Shown: in pieces, positions 46,208-55,561 of the stretch
Layout: each line of letters opens with the position of its first letter
Numbering within the stretch: position 1 is the stretch's first letter
Assembly: GCA_902524895.1 (NCBI GenBank)
Contig: CABZFH010000004.1
Coordinates: 1 to 64,000 of the forward strand
Length of the DNA stretch: 64,000 nt
Source of the DNA: an uncultured Alphaproteobacteria bacterium
GTDB lineage: Bacteria > Pseudomonadota > Alphaproteobacteria > Methylaequorales > Methylaequoraceae
Direction of reading: 5' to 3'
The notes under the pieces: model-generated
Told to the model about the DNA's origin: nothing
The model's database searches: none
The model's input: the letters and a program-made list of their open reading frames with translations, nothing else
Program-made: the position numbers and the translations under genes

Positions 46208-47586
46208 AAAAAGATATTAATATTTTAATAATTGATGATGAAATTGATATCTGTGATCAAATAGCCGGTTTACTCGAAGATGAAGGGTATTCAACCTTCT
46301 CTGTTCAAAATAGTGATCAAGCTTTCAAAGTATTAAACTCTAATACAATAAACTTAGTAATACTTGATATTTGGCTCAATAATTCAAAACTAGATGGATT
46401 TAAGACTCTAAAAAAAATTAAAAATTTTGATGAATTAGTTCCTGTTTTAATGATTAGTGGTCACGGAACTATTGAGACTGCTGTAAATGCTGTGAAAAAT
46501 GGTGCTTATGATTTTATTGAAAAACCTTTTGATTTAGATATTTTAATTTATAAAGTAAAAAAAGCTTTAGAAAATATTGATTTAAAAATAAAAATAAATG
46601 AGTTAACAAACCTATCATATCAAAAATTAGTTTGTAACTCAGATACTACTAAAAATCTTCAAAATATAATTATTAAAGTGGCAAAAACAGAATCATCGAT
46701 TCTTCTAACAGGACCATCAGGATCAGGTAAAGAAATTATAGCAAAAGAAATTCATAATCTATCTAATCGTAATAAAAAACCGTTTGGTATTTTAAGTTGT
46801 GCGAATTTAAACCCTGAAAGTCTCGAAAAAGAGTTATTTGGTTCTGAAAGCTCTGATGAAGTTCTTAAACTTGGTATCCTAGAAAAATTAAATGGAGGAA
46901 CTATTTTATTTGATCAAATTGAGGATATGCCCTTAAAATCTCAGGGAAAAATTGTAAGGTTTTTAGAAGATCAAAAGATTGTTCGTATTGGAGGTAATAA
47001 CTCTTTTTTAGTGAATGTAAGAATTATAGCTACAACTAAAGAAAATTTGAACAATCTAATTGACAAAAATAGATTTAGGGAAGATCTTTTTTTTAAACTT
47101 AATGTAATGCCCATTCAAGTTCCAAAACTGAAGGATAGATTAGATGATATAGAAGATTTATGTAATATTTTTTTAATTGATTATACAAAAAAAAATAACC
47201 TCAAACTTAAAACATTTTCGAGAGATTGCATTGAATACTTTAAAAAAGTAAAATTTCCTGGGAATGTTAGACAACTAAAGAACCTAGTGGAATGGATTTT
47301 AACAATGCTTTCTGATAATAAAAAAACTAGTATATGCTTTGGAGATTTACCACAAGAAATAAAAAATGTTTTAATTGATAAAAATACCAGTCAGAATCTT
47401 TCTAAGGATTTTTCATCACATACATTAAAACAAGCTAAAAAGATTTTTGAGAAAAAATATATTGAACATCAGTTATTAAAATTTGATAATAATATTACAA
47501 AGGTATCTCACTTTATTGGGATGGAAAGAACTGCTCTTTATCGAAAAATAAAAAATCTTAAAATTAATTTAGAAAAAGAAAAATGA
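46204..47586 (+). CDS. ntrX: NtrX-type response regulator with altered AAA+ motifs
   Basis: 460 residues. Receiver domain with Asp11-Asp12, phosphoacceptor Asp56 (NLVILDIWLNN) and the VLMISGHG and FIEKPFD loops. The AAA+ domain has Walker A GPSGSGKE (about 170-177), but where sigma-54 activators have GAFTGA the sequence is ELFGSESSDEVLKLGILE, and Walker B is FDQIEDM (Asp237-Gln238) instead of Asp-Glu. The Fis-type C-terminal helix-turn-helix (NITKVSHFIGMERTALYRKI) is present. It probably binds DNA but does not drive sigma-54 open-complex formation and may hydrolyse ATP poorly. Loss of GAFTGA is known for some alphaproteobacterial NtrX; the Gln is less expected. Confidence 0.92.
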   Translation: MKKDINILIIDDEIDICDQIAGLLEDEGYSTFSVQNSDQAFKVLNSNTINLVILDIWLNNSKLDGFKTLKKIKNFDELVPVLMISGHGTIETAVNAVKNGAYDFIEKPFDLDILIYKVKKALENIDLKIKINELTNLSYQKLVCNSDTTKNLQNIIIKVAKTESSILLTGPSGSGKEIIAKEIHNLSNRNKKPFGILSCANLNPESLEKELFGSESSDEVLKLGILEKLNGGTILFDQIEDMPLKSQGKIVRFLEDQKIVRIGGNNSFLVNVRIIATTKENLNNLIDKNRFREDLFFKLNVMPIQVPKLKDRLDDIEDLCNIFLIDYTKKNNLKLKTFSRDCIEYFKKVKFPGNVRQLKNLVEWILTMLSDNKKTSICFGDLPQEIKNVLIDKNTSQNLSKDFSSHTLKQAKKIFEKKYIEHQLLKFDNNITKVSHFIGMERTALYRKIKNLKINLEKEK

Positions 47587-48962
47587 AAATAATAGTATGT
47601 GGTGCAGGAGAAGTTGGTTCCAATATTGCGAAGCAACTTGTAACAGAGGATAATGATGTTACTATAATCGATGAATCTGAAGAATTACTAAGGTCAATTA
47701 ATCAAAACCTAGATGTTAAAAGTATCTGTGGAAAGCCATCATATCCTTCAGTTTTAGAAAAGGCTGATGCTGAGGAGACAGATATGTTAATTGCAGTTTC
47801 AGATAATGATGAGATAAATATTATATCGTGTCACGTTGCTGAAAGTATTTTTAAAATACCTGTAAAAGTCGCTAGAATTAAAGAATCTAATTATTTAAAT
47901 AAGAAATGGTCTGATCTTTTCTCAAAAAAAAGTCTACCCATTGATGTTCTGATTTCACCTGAACTTGAAATTGCCAAAGCTATATCTAGAAAATTGAATA
48001 CACCAGGTGCTTTTGATTCGATATTATTGGGAGATAAATTATTAAGAATTATAGGATTATCAATCAATGCTGATTGTCCAGTAATAAATACACCTTTAAG
48101 AATGTTTCCGGGTATTTTTTCTGGTTTAGAAATTAAAATTCTTGTTATTTTTAGAAATAATGAAATTGTAATACCATCTGGTCAGGAAGAAATTTATCCA
48201 AATGATGAAATATATTTTGCTGTAAGGGATTCAGATTTAGGAAGAGCCTTAAGAGTTTTTGGAATAAAATCTCAAGAAACTAGAAAAGTTGTAATAGTTG
48301 GAGCGGGCAATATAGGACTAAATCTTATCAAAATAATTGAAAAAAATTTTCCAGATGTAATTTGCAAAGTTATAGAAAGTAATTTAAAAAGATCAGAAGA
48401 AATAGTCAATTTACTGTCAGAACAAAATATTATTTTGAATGGCAATGCTTTAGATCTTGAAATTTTAGAAGAATCTGGTGTAGGAAGCTCTGAGGCTATT
48501 ATAGCGGTAACAGACGACGATGAAGTAAATGTTTTTTCAACACTACTAGCAAAGGAACTTGGCTGCCCAAGATCTATGGCCATAGTAAATAACTCTACTT
48601 ATAGGCAGTTATCAAAAAAGTTAAATTTAGATATAATGATTAGCCCGAAAACAATTACAACTTCAGCCATTTTACAATATGTGAGACGAGGTAAAATTAG
48701 AGAAATACATGATTTTGGAGATAATAGGGGAGAAATTATAGAATTTGAAATACTTCAAACCTCTAAATTTGCAGATAAAAAGATTTCAGAATTAGAGTTA
48801 CCAAAAGCCGTAATTATTGGTGCAATAGTTAGAGAGAAAAAAATAATTTTTCCAGACGATCTTACAACAATTCAAATAAATGATAAAATCATACTTTATA
48901 CGGATGCGAATTCAATTAAAGAAGTTGAAAAACTATCGGAAGTAAAAATTGAGTTTTTTTAA
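47583..48962 (+). CDS. trkA: Trk potassium uptake regulatory protein TrkA
   Basis: 459 residues with two tandem RCK_N/RCK_C units. Cytoplasmic NAD(H)-binding gate of a TrkH/TrkG potassium channel. The first Rossmann start is IIVCGAGEVGSNIAKQL (3-19); the second is VVIVGAGNIGLNLIKII (about 234-250); each is followed by a TrkA_C domain. It overlaps ntrX by 4 nt and the aminotransferase by one base. The ntrX-trkA linkage is conserved in alphaproteobacteria. No trkH is in the window. Confidence 0.95.
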   Translation: MKIIVCGAGEVGSNIAKQLVTEDNDVTIIDESEELLRSINQNLDVKSICGKPSYPSVLEKADAEETDMLIAVSDNDEINIISCHVAESIFKIPVKVARIKESNYLNKKWSDLFSKKSLPIDVLISPELEIAKAISRKLNTPGAFDSILLGDKLLRIIGLSINADCPVINTPLRMFPGIFSGLEIKILVIFRNNEIVIPSGQEEIYPNDEIYFAVRDSDLGRALRVFGIKSQETRKVVIVGAGNIGLNLIKIIEKNFPDVICKVIESNLKRSEEIVNLLSEQNIILNGNALDLEILEESGVGSSEAIIAVTDDDEVNVFSTLLAKELGCPRSMAIVNNSTYRQLSKKLNLDIMISPKTITTSAILQYVRRGKIREIHDFGDNRGEIIEFEILQTSKFADKKISELELPKAVIIGAIVREKKIIFPDDLTTIQINDKIILYTDANSIKEVEKLSEVKIEFF

Positions 48963-49816
48963 TGCAGTATAATTATTTAAATGGAAAGTTTCTTTACAAA
49001 AATGAAAGTAAAATTTCTACTGAAGATAGAGGTTTTAATTTTGCAGATGGTATTTATGAGGTCATAGCTTTTAGGAAAAAAAACTTATTAAACTATTCAA
49101 GACATATAAATAGATTAAAATGTTCACTCCAGAGCCTTAAAATAAATTCTCCATTTAAAAATTTAAGTTCACTTCATTTTATTTTAAAATATTTGATAGA
49201 AATAAATCATATTGAAAATGGCTTTATTTATTTACAAATAACCCGAGGTTCTTCTGAAAGAAATCATCTTTACTCCCCAAAATTAAAATCAAATTTATTT
49301 ATAAGTATTTTTCAGACCAAAAATTTTTCTAAATATAAAAAAACTGGAGTTAAGGTAATAACCTCTAATGATATTAGATGGAAAAGATGTGATATTAAAA
49401 GCATTTCTTTATTAGCGAATGTTATAGGAAAGCAGGCAGCATTTCGTATGAAAGCTTATGAAACTTGGCAAAAATACAAAAATTACATAACCGAGGGAAC
49501 AACATCTAATGCTTTTATTATTAAGAATAAAAAAATTTTTACTCATAAAAAGAATAATTATATTTTAGGTGGTGTAACTAGAGATGCAGTTATAGAAATT
49601 ATTAAAAAAAAAAAAATTAAGCTTGTTGAAAAGAAATTTTCTATTGATGATGCCTTTGGAGCGGACGAAGCTTTTTTGACAAGTACAACTGTAGGTATTC
49701 TTCCTGTTATTAAAATCGACAATAAAAAAGTTTCTAATGGAAAAATTGGAAGTTTGACAAAAGAACTAATGTTTGATTATGAAGTCTATCTTGAAAAGCA
49801 AATTAAATATGAATGA
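48962..49816 (+). CDS. dat: Class IV aminotransferase, D-amino acid aminotransferase-like
   Basis: 284 residues, PLP fold type IV. Family motifs: STEDRGFNFADGIYEVIAF near the N-terminus, LQITRGSSERNH, the catalytic Lys in SLLANVIGKQAAFRMKAYE, and EGTTSNAFIIKN with ADEAFLTSTTVGILPV, which bind the cofactor phosphate. By position after trkA it matches the D-alanine aminotransferase gene (dat) of other alphaproteobacteria. Branched-chain aminotransferases and aminodeoxychorismate lyase share the fold, so substrate is not certain. It overlaps trkA by one base (TAATG) and hflX by 8 nt. A 13-A run lies at 49604-49616. Confidence 0.88.
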   Translation: MQYNYLNGKFLYKNESKISTEDRGFNFADGIYEVIAFRKKNLLNYSRHINRLKCSLQSLKINSPFKNLSSLHFILKYLIEINHIENGFIYLQITRGSSERNHLYSPKLKSNLFISIFQTKNFSKYKKTGVKVITSNDIRWKRCDIKSISLLANVIGKQAAFRMKAYETWQKYKNYITEGTTSNAFIIKNKKIFTHKKNNYILGGVTRDAVIEIIKKKKIKLVEKKFSIDDAFGADEAFLTSTTVGILPVIKIDNKKVSNGKIGSLTKELMFDYEVYLEKQIKYE

Positions 49817-50894
49817 AGATGATATTTTTGTTATTCATCCATATTTAAAAGCTAAAAGGATTCAAAAAGATTCTGACTTAGAAGAGGCTAGCAAATTGAC
49901 TGAGGCTATTAATTTAAATCCAATTTATTCTAGGTCAATAGGTTTAGAAAAAATTAACCCGAAAACATACTTAAATAGTGGTGTTGTTGAGCTATTGAAA
50001 AAGGATGTTGTCGAAAAAAAAAGTAAACTTTTATTTATAAATTGTAATTTAACTCCAATTCAACAAAGAAATCTTGAAAATGAGATTAAATGTAAAATTA
50101 TAGATAGAACAGGTTTAATTCTAGAAATATTTGGAGCTAGAGCAAAGTCCAATGAAGGTAAATTACAAGTTAATCTTGCTAGTTTAAATTATCAAAAGAG
50201 CAGATTAGTTAGATCTTGGACACATTTAGAGAGACAAAGAGGTGGAGCTGGCTTTATGGGGGGTCCAGGGGAAAGGCAAATTGAATCAGATAGAAGGCAA
50301 CTAACTGAGCAAATACATAGAATAAAAAAAAAAATTAAAAAAATTAATAACACAAGATCTTTACAAAGATATAGAAGAAAAAAAAATAATCTTCCAATAA
50401 TTTCTTTGGTTGGTTACACTAATTCAGGGAAGTCAACATTATTTAATTCATTAACTAACGCTAATTCATTGTCTAAAAATATGTTATTTGCTTCCTTAGA
50501 TTCTACAATTAGAAAAATAAATATTTTTAAAAAAAAATTTGTTTTTGTTGATACTGTTGGTTTTATTCGTGCTTTACCAACAGGATTGATTGAGGCTTTT
50601 AAATCCACATTAGATGAAATTCAAAGCTCTTCAATTATTCTTCATGTAAGAGATATTTCAAATAAAGAGAATTTAGAACAAAAAAAGGAAGTATTGAAAA
50701 TTTTAAACGAACTAGGTGTAGAAGAAGACGATTCTCGTATAATTGATGTAATAAATAAAATTGATTTGGTAAAGAGCAAATTTGACAATGAAAATAATTT
50801 TAAAAATCAAGTTGTTGTTTCTGCAATTCATAAGTTTGGGATAAATGAACTTAAGAAAAAGATTTATGAAAAAATTGTAAATGAAATTACTTAA
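49809..50894 (+). CDS. hflX: GTPase HflX
   Basis: 361 residues from ATG 49809. Ribosome-associated GTPase that splits stalled 70S ribosomes. N-terminal domain with AKSNEGKLQVNLASLNYQ, the signature RGGAGFMGGPGERQIESDRR, a basic linker, then the G domain with P-loop GYTNSGKST, DTVGFIRALPTGLIEAFKST and NKIDLV. An earlier in-frame codon at 49773 would add 12 residues within dat; the ATG 8 nt before the dat stop is preferred. hfq, usually just upstream in relatives, is missing. Its end overlaps the convergent dehydrogenase gene by 8 nt. Confidence 0.95.
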   Translation: MNEDDIFVIHPYLKAKRIQKDSDLEEASKLTEAINLNPIYSRSIGLEKINPKTYLNSGVVELLKKDVVEKKSKLLFINCNLTPIQQRNLENEIKCKIIDRTGLILEIFGARAKSNEGKLQVNLASLNYQKSRLVRSWTHLERQRGGAGFMGGPGERQIESDRRQLTEQIHRIKKKIKKINNTRSLQRYRRKKNNLPIISLVGYTNSGKSTLFNSLTNANSLSKNMLFASLDSTIRKINIFKKKFVFVDTVGFIRALPTGLIEAFKSTLDEIQSSSIILHVRDISNKENLEQKKEVLKILNELGVEEDDSRIIDVINKIDLVKSKFDNENNFKNQVVVSAIHKFGINELKKKIYEKIVNEIT

Positions 50895-51759
50895 GAAGTT
50901 TGATTAAACTTGAAGTATCAAGATTTTCATAACCATTTTTAATTAGAATCGAATATTTTTTTAGTATTTCATTTGTTATGGGAATATTAATTTTCTTTTT
51001 ACTTGCAATTTTTTTGACAATTTCAAGATCTTTCTTCATCCATTTATTCATGAAGCCAAAGTTGAATTTATCTTTCCACATGGTTTCTGATCTATTCTCC
51101 ATCTGCCAAGATTGGGCGGCGCCATTACTGATTGCAGATAGTAATTTATCTAATTTAAGTCCAGTTTTTTTACCAAAGTTTAAGCCCTCAGCTAAACCCT
51201 GAATAACGCAACTAACACAGATTTGGTTTACCATTTTTGCTAACTGACCACTTCCTGATTTTCCCATATAAATCAGGGATTTACTGTATATATTCATGAT
51301 GGGTCTTAATTTTTTAAATATTATATTTTCTCCTCCAACCATTATTGATAGCAAACCATTTATTGCACCTACTTCGCCACCACTTACTGGCGCGTCTAAG
51401 AAATTACATTTTTTTCTTTTAAATTTATTAAAACAAAACTTTGCTGTTTCTGGCGAAACAGTTGTGTGATCAATGACATAAGCATTACTTTTAATATTAT
51501 TAAATATTCCATTTTTGTCGAAATAAATTTCCATTAGATCGTTGTCATTACCAACACATGAAATAAAAATATCATTATTGTATGCAGCATCTAATGGTGT
51601 CTTGGCAATCTGAACATCAAGATTATTAAACAACTTTTTGAATTTCTCACTTTTCTTTAAAGTTCGATTATAAATTGTAATTTTTTTTTTTTTTTTTAAT
51701 AAATGCGATGCTATATGAAACCCCATAACACCGATACCTAAAAAAGCTATTCTTTGCAT
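50887..51759 (-). CDS. 3-hydroxyisobutyrate dehydrogenase family oxidoreductase
   Basis: 290 residues, beta-hydroxyacid dehydrogenase family. Rossmann start [17 protein letters not shown] (4-20), the substrate motif LDAPVSGGEVGAINGLLSIMVGG, and the catalytic Lys in GQLAKMVNQ. Members oxidise 3-hydroxyisobutyrate (valine breakdown), tartronate semialdehyde or related acids; the exact substrate is open. A 3-hydroxyisobutyrate role would feed mmsA at 61806, but the two genes are not adjacent. Residues 22-26 are five lysines encoded by part of a 17-base A run (51681-51697 as T on the plus strand). It overlaps clpB by 13 nt. Confidence 0.88.
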   Translation of the reverse strand: MQRIAFLGIGVMGFHIASHLLKKKKKITIYNRTLKKSEKFKKLFNNLDVQIAKTPLDAAYNNDIFISCVGNDNDLMEIYFDKNGIFNNIKSNAYVIDHTTVSPETAKFCFNKFKRKKCNFLDAPVSGGEVGAINGLLSIMVGGENIIFKKLRPIMNIYSKSLIYMGKSGSGQLAKMVNQICVSCVIQGLAEGLNFGKKTGLKLDKLLSAISNGAAQSWQMENRSETMWKDKFNFGFMNKWMKKDLEIVKKIASKKKINIPITNEILKKYSILIKNGYENLDTSSLIKLLK

Positions 51760-54341
51760 TTTTTTTCCATTATTTTTATGTCAAGTCCATTTTCTTTACA
51801 ACTAACCTCAATGTGGTCATTTTCTTTAATTTCATTAGCTAAAATCTTTATAGCTATTGAATCAATAATATTTTTTTGAATAATTCTTTTTAGAGGTCTA
51901 GCACCATATTCATAGCTATACCCCTCATTGACTAACCAAGCTTTTGATTGAGTATTTAAAGTAATTTTTATTTTTTTAGATTTCAATATTTTTTCTAGCT
52001 TCATAATTTGAATTTCCAAAATTTTTTTTATTTCTTCAGTATTTAGTTTATTAAAGATAATTATGTCATCTAATCTATTTAGAAATTCAGGTTTAAAATT
52101 GTCTTTGACTTTATTTAATATCTTGTCTTTTACTAAATTACTGATTTTTGAATTAGGTTCCTCTTGATCACTTAAATAGTTAGCACCTATATTAGACGTC
52201 ATTATCAATATGGTATTTTTAAAATTAACAACCCTTCCCTGACTATCAGTTAGTCTACCTTCATCAAAAACCTGTAATAAAATATTGAAAATATCAAAAT
52301 GAGCTTTCTCGATTTCATCAAATAATATGATTTGATATGGTTTTCTTCTTACAGATTCTGTTAACAATCCACCATCTTCATATCCAACATAGCCCGGAGG
52401 GGATCCTATCAGTTTGGATACAGAATGCTTTTCCATATATTCGGACATATCTATCCTTAAAAGCGCGGAAGGATCATTAAATAAAAAATTCGACAATGCC
52501 TTTGTAAGTTCAGTCTTTCCTACTCCGGTAGGCCCAAGAAACATAAATATACCTATTGGTCTTTCTGGGTCTTGAATGCCGGTGCTAGCTCTTTGGATTG
52601 CAGAAGAAATAATTTCTATGGCCTCGCTTTGTCCTACAACAAATTCTGTCAATTTCTTTTTAATATTAAGTATCTTATTTTTTTCGCTTTCTAACATTTT
52701 GTTCACTGGTATACCAGTCCATTTAGCAACTACTTTTGCAATATCAGTTGCTGAAACGGATTCAGTTAAAAGCTGAAAATTATTTTCTTTATTATTCGAA
52801 TTTTCTAAATCCATAATTTTTTTTTCTAATGAAGGAATTATTCCATAAGCCAATTCACCAGCTTCACTCAATTTTCCATTTCTTTGTAACATTGATAATT
52901 TTATTTTGTTAGAATCAATTTCTGATTTAATTTTTTGAATATTATTTATTTTATTCTTTTCTTCTAACCAAACTTTTGTTAATTCTTTACTCTTTTTTTC
53001 ATTTTCAAGAATTTGTGTATTTAATAACTTTTGTCTGTCTTTAGATTTAGAGTCGTCATCTTTTTTTAAACTTTCAAGCTCTATTTTATTTTGAAGTATT
53101 TTTCTCTCAACCTCATCTAGTTCTTCTGGTTTTGAATCTACCTGAATTCTTACTTGTGAAGCAGCCTCATCAATAAGATCAATTGCTTTGTCAGGTAGAA
53201 AACGATCATTTATATACCTTTTTGATAATTCTACTGCTGAAATCAATGCTGAATCTAAAATTTTCACACCATGATGAATCTCATATTTTTCTTTGATACC
53301 TCTTAATATGGAAATGGAGTCAGGAGTATTTGGCTCGTTTACATTAATTTTTTGAAATCTCCTAGCTAATGCAGCATCTTTTTCAAGATTTTCTGTGTAC
53401 TCCTTTGTTGTTGTTGCTCCAATGCAATGTAAATCTCCTCTTGCCAGTGCAGGTTTTAATAAATTTGATGCGTCCATAGCACCCTCAACTTTTCCTGCGC
53501 CTACAAGTGTATGAATTTCATCTATAAATAATATAATACTATTTTTATTAGAAGTTATTTCTTTAAGTATTAACTTTAATCTTTCTTCAAACTCTCCACG
53601 AAACTTTGCACCAGCAACTAGTGCACCCAAATCTAAAGATATTAATTTTTTATTTTTAAGCGTTTCTGGAATATCATTGTTAATGATTCTAAGTGCGAGA
53701 CCTTCAACTATTGCAGTTTTTCCTACTCCAGGTTCTCCTATCAAAACAGGATTATTCTTTGTTCTTCTAGACAGAACTTGAATACTTCTTCTTATTTCAT
53801 CATCTCTGCCAATTACAGGATCAAGCTTACCTTCTTGAGCAATTTTTGTTAAGTCGACTGAGTATTTAGATAATGAACTATTATCTTTTTCTTCAGAATT
53901 TATTTCTTTTTGTAACATTTCATTCATTTTTTTTAAAAATTCATCTTTATTAGTTTTTGAATTATTAACAAAATAATCAATAATACTCTCAGATTCTAAT
54001 AGTATTTTCACAAACAACAATTTGGGAGTAACTGATTTTATACCATGTTTTTCTTTAAAATTAATTGATTTTATAATTATTTTTGTTAGTTCAGCGGAGA
54101 AATAAATTTTAATTTTCTCTCCTAAAATTTTTGGAAGGTTAAAAATTTCTATATCTATTTTCTCTGAAACTTTTTGGATTTTAGTGTTTGTTATATCAAT
54201 AAAATCATTTATGTACTCAAGTTTAATTAATGCTTTTAAAACGTGAAATATTGTAACGATTTGATTATCATTTTTTCTAGTAATCTCAAAGGCATAATTA
54301 ATAGCAAATTTAGTTGTTTCACTTAGATTTGAAAAATTCAT
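51747..54341 (-). CDS. clpB: ATP-dependent disaggregase ClpB
   Basis: 864 residues, full length. Hexameric AAA+ disaggregase acting with DnaK. N-terminal Clp repeat domain (1-145), AAA1 with Walker A GEPGVGKT (202-209), a coiled-coil M-domain (about 405-525), AAA2 with Walker A GPTGVGKT (about 602-609) and C-terminal small domain. The M-domain separates it from ClpA and ClpC. The N-domain is divergent. A TTGAAT-N16-TAAATT promoter is possible upstream; no clear heat-shock (RpoH) element is seen. It is divergent from the CoA-transferase gene. Confidence 0.97.
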   Translation of the reverse strand: MNFSNLSETTKFAINYAFEITRKNDNQIVTIFHVLKALIKLEYINDFIDITNTKIQKVSEKIDIEIFNLPKILGEKIKIYFSAELTKIIIKSINFKEKHGIKSVTPKLLFVKILLESESIIDYFVNNSKTNKDEFLKKMNEMLQKEINSEEKDNSSLSKYSVDLTKIAQEGKLDPVIGRDDEIRRSIQVLSRRTKNNPVLIGEPGVGKTAIVEGLALRIINNDIPETLKNKKLISLDLGALVAGAKFRGEFEERLKLILKEITSNKNSIILFIDEIHTLVGAGKVEGAMDASNLLKPALARGDLHCIGATTTKEYTENLEKDAALARRFQKINVNEPNTPDSISILRGIKEKYEIHHGVKILDSALISAVELSKRYINDRFLPDKAIDLIDEAASQVRIQVDSKPEELDEVERKILQNKIELESLKKDDDSKSKDRQKLLNTQILENEKKSKELTKVWLEEKNKINNIQKIKSEIDSNKIKLSMLQRNGKLSEAGELAYGIIPSLEKKIMDLENSNNKENNFQLLTESVSATDIAKVVAKWTGIPVNKMLESEKNKILNIKKKLTEFVVGQSEAIEIISSAIQRASTGIQDPERPIGIFMFLGPTGVGKTELTKALSNFLFNDPSALLRIDMSEYMEKHSVSKLIGSPPGYVGYEDGGLLTESVRRKPYQIILFDEIEKAHFDIFNILLQVFDEGRLTDSQGRVVNFKNTILIMTSNIGANYLSDQEEPNSKISNLVKDKILNKVKDNFKPEFLNRLDDIIIFNKLNTEEIKKILEIQIMKLEKILKSKKIKITLNTQSKAWLVNEGYSYEYGARPLKRIIQKNIIDSIAIKILANEIKENDHIEVSCKENGLDIKIMEKKCKE

Positions 54342-54373
54342 ATTTTTTTTAAAAATATTAATATTTGTTATTT

Positions 54374-54401
54374 AATTTAATTTATGTATTTTAACATTCA
54401 A
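54374..54401 (-). promoter_or_regulatory. Candidate clpB promoter
   Basis: On the minus strand TTGAAT (54396-54401), a 16-nt spacer and TAAATT (54374-54379) would start transcription near 54367, about 26 nt before the clpB ATG. It has the same hexamers and spacing as the candidate rpsB promoter. Low certainty in such AT-rich DNA. Confidence 0.3.
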
Positions 54402-54403
54402 CT

Positions 54404-55558
54404 ATGAAAAAAAAACTTCCTTTAAATGGAATAACTGTACTGGATTTGACAAATGTTTTGTCAGGTCCTTATGCGTCTTTAATCTTATCAGACTTAGGAG
54501 CATCAGTAATTAAAGTAGAAAAACCTAATGGAGATGATTCCAGAAGATACGGTCCCTTTATTGATAAAAAGTCATGTTATTTTTTGTCTTTAAATAGAGG
54601 AAAAAAAAGTATTTTGTTGGATCTAAAAAAAGAAGAAGATAAGAAAATTTTTGAAAAAATTTTATCCAATTCAGATGTTCTTATTGAAAATTATAGGCCA
54701 GATACACTAAAAAGTTTGGGTTACTCATGGTCGAGGTTAAAAAAAAATTATCCTAAATTAATATATGCTAAAATAAGCGGGTTTGGTGAGAACGGTCCAA
54801 TGAGCAAACTACCAGCTTATGATGTTATTGTCCAAGCTATGAGTGGAATAATGAGTATAACAGGATCATCGAAAGACTCTTTTTCAAGGGTAGGGACATC
54901 AATTGGAGATATTGCTGCAGGATTATTCTGTACTATTGGGATAATTTCAGCGCTCTATGACAGACAGAGTTCTAAATTTGGAACAAAAATTGATATTAGT
55001 ATGCTTGATTGCCAAATAGCAATTTTAGAAAACGCAATTGCACGATATTCTGTATCGAATCAAAACCCTATACCACTCGGAACAGATCATCCATCAATTT
55101 CACCCTTTGGTGCATTTAACACATTAGATGAAAAAATAGTATTAGCAGCTGGGAATAATAAAATTTTTAAAAAATTATGCTTTTTATTATCTAGAAAAGA
55201 TTTATATAGTAATAAATTATTTACTGATAATGAAAAAAGAAATAATAATATTAATGTTTTAAGATATGAAATTGAGAAAACACTTAAATTAAAAAAATCT
55301 AAATATTGGATTAAAATTTTGAGTGAGGCTGGTATTCCTTGTAGTAGGATAAATAGAATTAGTGATGTTCTTACAAATAAACAACTTATCAAAAGAAATA
55401 TGTTTTTAGACTATTTTCTATCAAATAAAAAAAAATTAAAAGTTTCAGGTAATCCAATAAAGATAGCAGGTATAGAGGAAACTAAAATATCAAAAAAGGC
55501 TCCAAATTTAGACGAAAATAAAATAGAGATATTTAAGATGTTCAATATAAAACTATAA
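54404..55558 (+). CDS. Class III (CaiB/BaiF) CoA-transferase
   Basis: 384 residues, single-domain family III CoA-transferase. N-terminal GITVLDLTNVLSGPYASLIL, SVIKVEKPNGDDSR, FLSLNRGKKSILLDLKKEED, and the catalytic Asp region KISGFGENGPMSKLPAYDVIVQA (Asp in PAYD) are clear, as are QAMSGIMSITG and the DISMLDCQIAIL segment. Substrates of this family range from carnitine to oxalate, succinate and mesaconate and cannot be read from sequence. It is much shorter than the two-domain DMSP enzyme DddD. The gene stands alone, divergent from clpB, and ends 3 nt from the convergent typA. Confidence 0.9.
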   Translation: MKKKLPLNGITVLDLTNVLSGPYASLILSDLGASVIKVEKPNGDDSRRYGPFIDKKSCYFLSLNRGKKSILLDLKKEEDKKIFEKILSNSDVLIENYRPDTLKSLGYSWSRLKKNYPKLIYAKISGFGENGPMSKLPAYDVIVQAMSGIMSITGSSKDSFSRVGTSIGDIAAGLFCTIGIISALYDRQSSKFGTKIDISMLDCQIAILENAIARYSVSNQNPIPLGTDHPSISPFGAFNTLDEKIVLAAGNNKIFKKLCFLLSRKDLYSNKLFTDNEKRNNNINVLRYEIEKTLKLKKSKYWIKILSEAGIPCSRINRISDVLTNKQLIKRNMFLDYFLSNKKKLKVSGNPIKIAGIEETKISKKAPNLDENKIEIFKMFNIKL

Positions 55559-55561
55559 TTC

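Noticed and set aside
54404-55558. Identity as the DMSP CoA-transferase/lyase DddD
   Set aside because: DddD has two CoA-transferase domains and is about twice this length; only one domain is present.
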